Shown here piece by piece: positions 52,810-60,253 of a DNA stretch of 64,000 bases (positions are counted from its first letter, which is position 1; every line of letters starts with the position of its first letter). A program made the position numbers and the translations under genes. The notes under the pieces are model-generated. The model saw nothing but the letters and a program-made list of their open reading frames with translations. It had not been told where the DNA came from and did not search any database. This DNA is from Salimicrobium flavidum (GTDB taxonomy: Bacteria; Bacillota; Bacilli; Bacillales; Halobacillaceae), in the NCBI RefSeq assembly GCF_900156645.1, contig NZ_FTOC01000003.1, positions 1 through 64,000 of the forward strand, given 5' to 3'.

Positions 52810-53865
52810 GTGCTTAATATTATAGACCTCCACAAGAGTGAAGAATGGGACAAAATAGTCAAGGAAAATTGTTACGATGATGCATACTATCAATCAGGTT
52901 ACATCTATGCAAATAAACTTGAGTTCGGGGAAACTCCTCTTCTTCTACATTTTGAAAAGGATGATATTCAAATTATAAATATAGTAAGCTTTCGTGATAT
53001 CAGTGAAAATGATGAATTCAAAGAAATTCTACCCAAAGGGGAGTTTTTTGATATAACTACTCCCTATGGGTATGGAGGCATCATAGTTAATGGAAATCTT
53101 ACTCAAAAAGTGAAGATAGAATTTATAAAAGAATACTCAAATTTCTTGAAAGACCATGGAGTCATCAGTGAATTTGTAAGATTTCATCCATTTTACGAAA
53201 CTCCATTTCAATTTGGAGACATCTATGATATTGAATATAATCGGAAAACTGTATATATGGATTTGAAAGATGAAGAATCTTTATGGGGAAATATGAAATC
53301 AACTTCAAGAAACAGAATTCGAAAGATTCAGGAACGCAACCCTGAAGTGAAGAGTTTAACCTCAAAAAGATATTTGAAACAATTCATTGATCTTTACTAT
53401 GTTACTATGGATAAAAATAATGCGGAGAATAGTTATTATTTCAGTGAGAAGTATTTTGAAGAATTAATGACTTCAAAAGATCAAGTTGAATTGTTTGGTG
53501 TCCTGATTGATGGTGAATTAATTTCAGGTATGATTGTTCTTAAAGGCAGTGAGAGTATTCATTATCATCTTGGGGCAACTAATCCTAAATATTATTCCCT
53601 TTCCCCAAATAACTTATTATTTTATGAGGTTGGCAAATGGGGAGTTCGTAAGGGCTATAAGAAATTCCATCTTGGTGGAGGTCATTCTGGTGAAAATGAT
53701 GGATTGTTCCGTTTTAAAAAATCCATGAACAAAAATGGCTTAATAAATTTTTATATAGGCACAAAAGTTTGGGATGATCATTCCTATGAAAAGCTTACTA
53801 AAATAAAAAAAGATAGAGTAGCTACTGAGTTATCGACTAATTTCTTTCCAGCTTATAGAGCATGA
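52810..53865 (+). CDS. FemAB/GNAT-like aminoacyl- or acetyltransferase
   Basis: A 351-residue protein of the FemAB-like branch of the GNAT fold. The N-terminal half carries DITTPYGYGGI, typical of this branch, and the second half has SRNRIRKIQE, LFGVLIDGELISGMIVLKG, YHLGATNP and HLGGGHSGENDGLFRFKKSMN. Relatives add amino acids or acetyl groups to peptidoglycan or surface polysaccharides. GTG 52810 follows AAGGAG by about 9 bases. Base composition is clearly more AT-rich than most of the window, and it borders a gene remnant, suggesting transfer. It may modify the polymer made by the operon at 54.3-58.7 kb. Confidence 0.75.
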   Translation: MLNIIDLHKSEEWDKIVKENCYDDAYYQSGYIYANKLEFGETPLLLHFEKDDIQIINIVSFRDISENDEFKEILPKGEFFDITTPYGYGGIIVNGNLTQKVKIEFIKEYSNFLKDHGVISEFVRFHPFYETPFQFGDIYDIEYNRKTVYMDLKDEESLWGNMKSTSRNRIRKIQERNPEVKSLTSKRYLKQFIDLYYVTMDKNNAENSYYFSEKYFEELMTSKDQVELFGVLIDGELISGMIVLKGSESIHYHLGATNPKYYSLSPNNLLFYEVGKWGVRKGYKKFHLGGGHSGENDGLFRFKKSMNKNGLINFYIGTKVWDDHSYEKLTKIKKDRVATELSTNFFPAYRA

Positions 53866-53894
53866 GAGTAAATAGATATTATCAACACTATTGA

Positions 53895-54161
53895 AATTAT
53901 TTATGGATAGTAACTTTTATAGCGTTCAAAAGAGAGTATTATCTCAATTTTCTAGGGGCACGATTTGGAATAGTAGATCATTGGAAAAGAATAGGGAACA
54001 TTTTATTTAGTGACTTAGCAAATATCGGAATGATACTTCGATCGAATCTTTCTTTCATCACTTTAAAGACATTGATAGGCTATAGTTCATATGAGTCAGT
54101 GGAGGAATTGAAGAGGAAAGTTAGTGTTTATATCTATAGATTTCAATTAGGAGGGGATTAA
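53895..54161 (+). pseudogene. 3' remnant of an unrecognised gene
   Basis: After a TGA at about 53892 one frame stays open to TAA 54159-54161 without a usable start codon. It reads FIAFKREYYLNFLGARFGI, then DHWKRIGNILFSDLANIGMI and IGYSSYESVEELKRKVSVYI, with protein-like composition. The AT-rich codon use equals that of the FemAB-like gene. I do not recognise the family. It looks like the tail of a truncated gene. Confidence 0.5.
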
Positions 54162-54163
54162 AG

Positions 54164-54192
54164 AAAATGACCCCGATGTAACATCGAGGTCA
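54164..54192 (-). terminator. Terminator of the exopolysaccharide operon
   Basis: A stem of about 11 bp with one mismatch (54168-54179 with 54181-54192). On the minus strand TTTTCTTT follows. Confidence 0.65.
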
Positions 54193-54296
54193 ACTGCTGT
54201 TATTTTAATTAATAACACTTTCCTTAATTATCGGGTGCAATTCACAATAAAGTTTTCTAGTTTTAGATTTATAGTTTATTTAGATTAGTAAAGACT

Positions 54297-55388
54297 TTAA
54301 GAATTCTCGTTAAGCCAACCAGCATTCTTCAATTCTTCAATAGCAATCATCGGGAGGAGGTTGTCGAATATATGGGTGTTTTCATCCTCGCCGACTGAGT
54401 AACCTCCTTTGTATTCTCCACCATTTTCTCTGAATTCGATTAAACGATCATATGTTTTCATAGCCAGCTCCTCATTATCAAATTTAATAGCATAGCTGAT
54501 AAGGAGACCATAAATAGCAGGCGATTCATAGTCAACGAGAGGTTCTTTGGTGTTCAGGCTATAAATGCCGTGCAAGGTCCCTCTTGTGTTGACCTCTTCT
54601 TCAATGAATGATGTTAGTTCTTTGGACTCTCCGGGTGAATTAAGCGCAACAATCAATTGATCTATCATATTTATTTTTGCATCGTACTTCAATTCATCCC
54701 GCTCTACCATGTATGTTTTGGGATAAAATCCGTTTTTCTTCGGGAGATTTTGAAGTACCTTGAATGATTCTCCGTGGACTTCTGGTGTAATATATTCTTT
54801 TTCGAGAAGGAAATCCAGGTCTTCTACTCCTAAATAGGAAGTAGTGAGAAAATCAGAAGAGTAGCCGATCGATTTATCATAGAAATCAATCATAACTGAT
54901 TCGTATACGTTATTTTCTCCTACGGCTTTTCCTATATTGTCAGCCGTCTCTCTATATTTATCGTCGCCCCATCTTTCATGAGCGGCCCAGAGCGCTTTGA
55001 TGATTCTGACATCATCTATCAGAGCATTAATATACTCTTCATATTCGCCTTCTTTGGAAAGCTTCCAATAAATGAAGCCGTCTTGGTCCAGGAAAAATTG
55101 ATTCAATTGCTGATATGCTTCTTCGAAAAGCTCTTGCTTGCCAGCTGTAAGGGCATATTCCATCCACAATCCTACAGTTTCTGAAAGAGCCTCCTTTCCT
55201 TGAACTTCGTCTGCATCTTCCTCGGTATCTTCCTGCATATAGGTCGCAAAAGTACCATTTGAGTTTCGTAGATTCTGATCGATGAAACGATAAGTGTCTT
55301 CGTTTGTCGAATTTCCGTTGAAAGCACGTAGAAAAAAGATACTGAAAAATATAAGTACAACAGTGAAAGTGATTGTCATTTTTTTCAC
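54297..55388 (-). CDS. ydaJ: YdaJ-like glycosyl hydrolase (GH8-type fold)
   Basis: A 363-residue exported protein with one N-terminal membrane/signal segment (residues 3-20). The body is an all-helical (alpha/alpha) barrel: WMEYALTAGKQELFEEAYQ, DQDGFIYWKLS, INALIDDVRIIKALWAAHERWGD and NMIDQLIVAL. The acidic residues in DALIDD-like INALIDD and NMIDQ fit GH8-type catalytic positions, but I cannot confirm activity. It would trim or release the polymer made by the neighbouring synthase, as BcsZ does for cellulose. It is the last gene of the operon, 2 bases after the GT2 gene. Confidence 0.75.
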   Translation of the reverse strand: MKKMTITFTVVLIFFSIFFLRAFNGNSTNEDTYRFIDQNLRNSNGTFATYMQEDTEEDADEVQGKEALSETVGLWMEYALTAGKQELFEEAYQQLNQFFLDQDGFIYWKLSKEGEYEEYINALIDDVRIIKALWAAHERWGDDKYRETADNIGKAVGENNVYESVMIDFYDKSIGYSSDFLTTSYLGVEDLDFLLEKEYITPEVHGESFKVLQNLPKKNGFYPKTYMVERDELKYDAKINMIDQLIVALNSPGESKELTSFIEEEVNTRGTLHGIYSLNTKEPLVDYESPAIYGLLISYAIKFDNEELAMKTYDRLIEFRENGGEYKGGYSVGEDENTHIFDNLLPMIAIEELKNAGWLNENS

Positions 55389-55390
55389 TC

Positions 55391-56689
55391 CTAACGTGCC
55401 TTCACTTTTTCAGATTTCTCACCCTTTTTCTGTTCTGAGAATCGTTGGGTTTTATACCAGACCACTTCTTGTTTCAGAACTACACGTTTTAATTCAAGCC
55501 ACGAGGCGTACACCACGAGAATCAGCCACATTTGAGAATACGTGATATACATCAAAAGAACAGTGAAAAAGTTTTTCAATGTCAACTGTCCTCTCTCAAA
55601 ACTGAGTGCAAGTGTGACTTCTGTAACGAATAGAAGAAAGCCCAGTATGAGGAGTACATAAGAAACGAAACCGATAGAAAGATTTAAATCAAAGAACAGA
55701 TTCAGTACAAAAATCGAGTGGGAGATCAGGATACCACTGAAAAATAATAGATAAGTGAACAAGAAGTATACAAGATCGACAGCCATTTTCTTTCTTTTTA
55801 ACTTATGAAACTGAAACAGGTATTTGAATATGACATATTCATTTCCTCTTGCCCAACGTGTTCTTTGTTTCCACCATACTTTCAGCTTTTCTGGTTCCTG
55901 TTCCCAGGTGATTGCCATCGGGAAAAAACGGATGTGATACCCGAGTTCATAGACGCGGAAACTTAGTTCGGTGTCTTCAGAGAGCGCTTTTTCATCCCAA
56001 CCTCCCAGACGATCAAGAATCGATTTTCGTATAGCGAAATTCGTGCCCGGTATTGTTGCCATCCTGAACCAGAACCACCGTCCCGCCTGGGCGAGCCATT
56101 GAAAGGTTATCGTTTCGATATTGATAAGACGGGTGAGAAGGTTTTTATTGCTGTTTGTTACGCGGAATTTTCCTACTACGGCTCCAGCATCAGGGTCATT
56201 TTCCAGTCCGAGAACCAGGTAGTGTATTGCATCTGGCTCTGGAGTATTATCAGCATCGTAAACTACAATCATTTCTCCGGTTGCTTCTTTCAATCCATTA
56301 TTTAGTGCACCCGATTTTCCTTTTCCCCCATAAGGAGGTTTAGTGTGGACCGGTTTGATAAATGGAAATTGTCTCGCATAATTTTCGACAATTTCTCCTG
56401 TTCGGTCACTGGAATTATCGTTTATCACAATAACTTCCATCTTATTCTTCGGGTAATCGAGACGAATCATGGATTTCAGAGTTTCTTCAATGACTACTTC
56501 TTCGTTGTGGGCTGGAATCAAAATACTTACAGTAGGGAAACGATGAGATTTTTTTGTCCATTTCGCTGCTGTTTTTTTATAGTTTTGAGAAAAAACATAT
56601 CCTCCCTGCATCAGGAACATATGGTAGAACAACATAAACCAGATTAAAAACAGGGACGTATAAAGAAAGAAATTAGCCAAGGTCCTCAC
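55391..56689 (-). CDS. ydaM: YdaM-like processive GT2 polysaccharide synthase
   Basis: A 432-residue membrane glycosyltransferase. One N-terminal helix (about 5-27) is followed by a GT-A domain with VSILIPAHNEE, VINDNSS, the metal site VYDADN, catalytic SEDTELSFR and the processivity motif QRTRWARGN (Q-x2-RW). Three or four C-terminal helices (about 310-415) form the translocation pore. The layout is that of BcsA, PgaC and B. subtilis YdaM. There is no C-terminal PilZ domain, so any cyclic-di-GMP control must come from another protein. It overlaps the upstream gene by 17 bases. Confidence 0.85.
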   Translation of the reverse strand: MRTLANFFLYTSLFLIWFMLFYHMFLMQGGYVFSQNYKKTAAKWTKKSHRFPTVSILIPAHNEEVVIEETLKSMIRLDYPKNKMEVIVINDNSSDRTGEIVENYARQFPFIKPVHTKPPYGGKGKSGALNNGLKEATGEMIVVYDADNTPEPDAIHYLVLGLENDPDAGAVVGKFRVTNSNKNLLTRLINIETITFQWLAQAGRWFWFRMATIPGTNFAIRKSILDRLGGWDEKALSEDTELSFRVYELGYHIRFFPMAITWEQEPEKLKVWWKQRTRWARGNEYVIFKYLFQFHKLKRKKMAVDLVYFLFTYLLFFSGILISHSIFVLNLFFDLNLSIGFVSYVLLILGFLLFVTEVTLALSFERGQLTLKNFFTVLLMYITYSQMWLILVVYASWLELKRVVLKQEVVWYKTQRFSEQKKGEKSEKVKAR

Positions 56690-58397
56690 TCCGTTCTTCT
56701 TTTTCTACTCTTCTTCTTGAAATAATTGTGTACCCGGAAAAGAATAATACAGCGAGGGAACTTGTCCCTACTATTAACCAAGTAGCCTTATCAGCCAGTC
56801 CTTGAATAAAATGGTTCATAGTAATGAAGGAAGTAAAACTGGAGGAGAAAGGGCCTCCATTTGATTGTATTTCGTCTCCTGAGGCTGTAATTAATACCTC
56901 GCTTGATTGTGTTCTAGTATTCTCTTCTTTTAGATCAATCCAATCGATTGGCGGGAGTTCCTCAAGTCGATTCAGTAACTCTTCGAAACGTTCAGGCCCA
57001 AGGTAAGGGTGGTAGAATAATGAAACCATTCCGTCTCTTAGTATTAACTGATTCTCAGCTTTAGTGATCATTTTATCTATAGCTTTCTTATCATCCGGTT
57101 GAACGTATCCAATCGTTTCAGGGTACATTTTCATTCCGTGCATGAAGGTAGGTTCCGACATATAAGGAGGTGATCCCATGACTTCCCAGTTGTCATCTGT
57201 TACTTGGGCCTGCCCAATATAGGAATTGAAATGATTCGAAACAACATTGTAGCCATTTTGGGAAATAGTATAGTGAGGAGCCTCAAATGCCAAAGGTTTT
57301 AAACCAAACCCGTTTAGCTCATTAATACCGGTCTCCAATTTGTCTTCAATATAACGAGTTTCGAAATCAATATTATCCTGTTTGTATTGTTCATACTTTG
57401 CTGAGTTCGAAAAATCTTTTTCTGTCTTTAATTCTGTCACTTCATCCGCTGATTGATAGATAGGACTATCGTTTTCCACATCCCAAAACTCGAATCCTTC
57501 GCCGGTCTCTGATGAGCGATATTGGTGAGTATAGCCGTGCATGACTACAGAACCACCGTTGTCCTGCATATACTTGAGTACTTCAAGCACTTTTGGGTAA
57601 TCGGACATGTGGTATTCCACACCTGTTTTTGGGTCTGTGTAAACCGGTATTACAGCAATCATGAAAGGAAGGTCACGTTTAATAAGTGAATCGGCAACTT
57701 GTTTTAACTTTTCATGTTCAACATTCGGATGAACATCTTCGAGTCGTATATATCCACGGTTTTTTTCATTTTTATGAGCATCCGGGAAAATGTCGTGAAG
57801 AATTTCACCTAAAAGTATCCCCATTGAAGACTCAAGATTGTTATTACCTACATAATAAGAGTTTCGATCACTGGTAATGAGTGGGAATTCTTTTCCGTTA
57901 TTCTCAGCTGTAGCAAGAACCTCAGAGTTTGTTTGAACACTATTCACTGAAATATCAACGGATATTTTTTCTTCCGGACTATCGTTCAGATATATAGTTT
58001 CAGAAAGTTCATCTTGTAAAGGAGTTACAAAAGAAAATCGTTCGCTGAGGTGATCGAAATTTCTTCCTATTGCTACGACAGGACCATCGAATGTCTCAAC
58101 TGAATTTCTGAAGGAGGTTGATATAGTACTTTCGGTGATTCCTTGATAAAAAAGATGAGTTTTACCTTCAAGCATGCCTTTTGAAAATTCAGATTCATGA
58201 ACAAATGTTAGATTGGTGGTAAAATGAGTGATAAGCATATCAAGGTAACGCTGATTGAAGTTGACCTCTTCGGACGTATCCGAAAAAACAATTAAGACTT
58301 CTGATTTAGTATCTCCCGTTTCTGCTAAAGCTGTAGCAGGAATAAGGGAGAAGAAAAGAACAGTAAGGATAAGCAAAGAAATAATTCGAGCTCCCAT
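56673..58397 (-). CDS. ydaL: YdaL-like DUF2334 polysaccharide deacetylase-fold protein
   Basis: A 574-residue exported protein. The signal peptide ends near residue 25 (ATALAE). The N-terminal half (30-200) has no obvious motif. The DUF2334 barrel (about 210-480) shows RLEDVHP with the metal Asp, VVMHGYTHQYR, FEAPHYTIS and SLFYHPYLG, matching deacetylase metal and His positions. A C-terminal helix (about 535-557, WLIVGTSSLAVLFFSGYTII) with a basic tail anchors it outside. It would deacetylate or process the polysaccharide. Counterparts in B. subtilis are ydaL with ydaJ and ydaM. Confidence 0.83.
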   Translation of the reverse strand: MGARIISLLILTVLFFSLIPATALAETGDTKSEVLIVFSDTSEEVNFNQRYLDMLITHFTTNLTFVHESEFSKGMLEGKTHLFYQGITESTISTSFRNSVETFDGPVVAIGRNFDHLSERFSFVTPLQDELSETIYLNDSPEEKISVDISVNSVQTNSEVLATAENNGKEFPLITSDRNSYYVGNNNLESSMGILLGEILHDIFPDAHKNEKNRGYIRLEDVHPNVEHEKLKQVADSLIKRDLPFMIAVIPVYTDPKTGVEYHMSDYPKVLEVLKYMQDNGGSVVMHGYTHQYRSSETGEGFEFWDVENDSPIYQSADEVTELKTEKDFSNSAKYEQYKQDNIDFETRYIEDKLETGINELNGFGLKPLAFEAPHYTISQNGYNVVSNHFNSYIGQAQVTDDNWEVMGSPPYMSEPTFMHGMKMYPETIGYVQPDDKKAIDKMITKAENQLILRDGMVSLFYHPYLGPERFEELLNRLEELPPIDWIDLKEENTRTQSSEVLITASGDEIQSNGGPFSSSFTSFITMNHFIQGLADKATWLIVGTSSLAVLFFSGYTIISRRRVEKEERSEDLG

Positions 58398-58475
58398 TCA
58401 ATCCACCCTTCCATTTATGATGCTATAAGTTCTTAATAACGAATGTAATGTTAAAAAAAGAGAAGAGAAATGATT

Positions 58476-58685
58476 TCATCCTTCTTCCGATTGTTTCTTT
58501 ATTAATAAATAGGAGGCGAAAATCATAATAACTCCAAGTACCAATCCGGCGATGATGTAATTGTATTCCAAAAAAAGAAAAAATGGATCGAATGAGCCTG
58601 AGGATGCTGCGGCTACAGGGCTTAAAAATATCAATAGATTTGCGAGACCTAAGAACGTAGATAAGACTAAAATTCTTCTAATCAT
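58476..58685 (-). CDS. Small two-helix membrane protein heading the polysaccharide operon
   Basis: A 69-residue protein with a signal-like N-terminal helix (VLSTFLGLANLLIFLSPVAA) and a C-terminal helix (IIAGLVLGVIMIFASYLLI) with a KKQSEEG tail. ATG 58685 is chosen because AAAGGAGG lies 7 bases upstream. It sits 78 bases before the DUF2334 gene in the same transcript. The family is not recognised. Its signal-plus-anchor shape recalls the two ends of a larger exported protein such as YdaN, which is missing here. Confidence 0.65.
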   Translation of the reverse strand: MIRRILVLSTFLGLANLLIFLSPVAAASSGSFDPFFLFLEYNYIIAGLVLGVIMIFASYLLIKKQSEEG

Positions 58686-58728
58686 TAGTGAACCTCCTTT
58701 CTTATGTCGGTGATTGTTCTCTAAAAAG

Positions 58729-58757
58729 AATATACAACAATGAAGAACGAATTTCAA
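58729..58757 (-). promoter_or_regulatory. Promoter of the exopolysaccharide operon
   Basis: On the minus strand TTGAAA (58757-58752), a 17-base spacer and TATATT (58734-58729). Confidence 0.75.
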
Positions 58758-58819
58758 CCTCTTTTTTGTTTTAATGTCATTTTTTTCTTAATAACGAACG
58801 GAAAAAGGGCGGAGAATAT

Positions 58820-59800
58820 ATGAAAAAACTTTTGACTCTGATACTGTTAGTCGGTGCAATTGCGTGGACTGGTGCGACTTTATCTGAGGAATGGGATACG
58901 ATAAAAGAAGAAATAGATACCTTTCTTCAGGAAATAGAAGACTGGGAAACAGGTGGAAACTTGGAAACACAGGGGGAAACTCCATCAGTTACGACAGAAG
59001 CCCCTACAGAGCCGGATACTACGAATCAGAGTAGTGGGGGAGAGATGGTCCGTACCGTTTATGGAACAGACTGGGAATTAGCCGGGGTGAACAGCGGGGA
59101 CCTCACTTTCAATAACGGAAATGGTACGGGAGAATATCTATGGAAGGAAGGGAAAAGTTACGACGGGATCACTGTGGGAGACCCTTCTTCGACAGTCACG
59201 GAGACATGGGGTGAACCGGAAGGAGCAGTGCGACGGGGAATGACGAGTGTCCGTTTCCCGGCTGAACATTACGAGATCTACGAAAGGAACGATAAAGAAG
59301 TGACAGTGTTTTATGACCGTCACGAAGGGGATGTCATCAAGTCCCTTTATATCGTTCCTATTAGTACAGCTAGTGGGATGACCGGGTACTATGCAGAAGC
59401 GGAGGACTGGAGCGATGCGGATCAGTCGCGGATCATGCTCGGGCTGATCAATAAGGATCGTACGTCCAGAGGTCTTGATCCACTTACATGGAAAAAAGAA
59501 CTCGTCCCTGTTGCGGAGGCACACAGTGAAGATATGAATGCCCGTAACTACTTTTCCCACACGAACCCGGACGGGGAAGGGCCGGCAGACAGAGCGAGAA
59601 GTGCAGGTGTTTCTTACAGCATGATCGGGGAAAACCTGGCTTACGGTCAAAATAACGCTGTCTACGCGCACGAGGGTCTGATGGACTCGAAAGGACACCG
59701 GGAGAATATTCTCAACCCTGCTTATGAAGAAGTCGGCATAGGGGTAGATGTCGATGAAAAAGGAGCCCCATATTTTACAGTCCTGTTTTATAAAGAGTAA
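58820..59800 (+). CDS. CAP/SCP-domain secreted protein (YkwD type)
   Basis: A 326-residue exported protein. The N-terminal hydrophobic segment (residues 3-20) is followed by an acidic Thr/Pro-rich linker. A CAP-associated N-terminal domain (about 80-185, ITVGDPSSTVTETWGEPEG) precedes the CAP domain (about 200-325): LINKDRTSRGLDPLTWKKEL, AEAHSEDMNARNYFSHTNPDG, IGENLAYGQ, KGHRENILNPAYEEVGIGV. The His and Glu of the CAP cavity are kept. Function in Bacillaceae is unclear. It carries its own terminator. Confidence 0.87.
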   Translation: MKKLLTLILLVGAIAWTGATLSEEWDTIKEEIDTFLQEIEDWETGGNLETQGETPSVTTEAPTEPDTTNQSSGGEMVRTVYGTDWELAGVNSGDLTFNNGNGTGEYLWKEGKSYDGITVGDPSSTVTETWGEPEGAVRRGMTSVRFPAEHYEIYERNDKEVTVFYDRHEGDVIKSLYIVPISTASGMTGYYAEAEDWSDADQSRIMLGLINKDRTSRGLDPLTWKKELVPVAEAHSEDMNARNYFSHTNPDGEGPADRARSAGVSYSMIGENLAYGQNNAVYAHEGLMDSKGHRENILNPAYEEVGIGVDVDEKGAPYFTVLFYKE

Positions 59801-59858
59801 AAAAGCCAGCTTCCGGATTCGGTTGGATGTACCGAATCCAAGAGTTGGCTTTTTTTTC
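59800..59858 (+). terminator. Terminator of the CAP gene
   Basis: A long branched stem (AAAAAGCCAGCTT with AGAGTTGGCTTTTT, and inner GATTCGGT with ACCGAATC), followed by eight T. Confidence 0.88.
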
Positions 59859-59890
59859 TTACTATGGAAATGGTTCTGTGGTCATTTATT

Positions 59891-60043
59891 GTTGATTTTC
59901 ATCTCTACGGGTGGAAGCTTGCCGCGGGCATGACGTCAACTTCCGGAATCTCGCTGCGCTCGATTCCGGTAATTTTCCGTTCATGCTTCTCCCGCAGGCG
60001 TCTCCCCCCTTCGTTCTAAAATCAACAACCGGCTTTAACAGAG
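59891..60043. repeat. Dispersed repeat family B, copy 2
   Basis: Inverted copy of 29623-29774, starting GTTGATTTTCATCTCTACGG and ending GGCTTTAACAGAG. It contains the inverted segments ATTCCGG/CCGGAAT. It lies about 80 bp from family A copy 2; together they fill the 453-bp gap between the CAP gene and the PAS-GGDEF-EAL gene. Confidence 0.88.
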
Positions 60044-60120
60044 ACGTTCATGCAAAGATATTCGCACCATTGTACATGAACATTTTCGAGATCTGTTATG
60101 ATTCGAGTTTGATAGGGTGG

Positions 60121-60231
60121 ATATAGAGAAAGGCGGCGACTCCGACGGGAACTCGGGTAGCTGAAGACCCCGCAGGGTGAAGCATTGCCTCTGGATAAGC
60201 GTCCGCCTGAATATTTATTTTCAGGGTAGCC
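60121..60231. repeat. Dispersed repeat family A, copy 2
   Basis: Inverted copy of 12614-12736 with one gap of about 15 bases. It begins ATATAGAGAAAGGCGGCGAC and ends TTTTCAGGGTAGCC. Confidence 0.85.
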
Positions 60232-60253
60232 ATGGAAATAAATGTGCGTCTTT

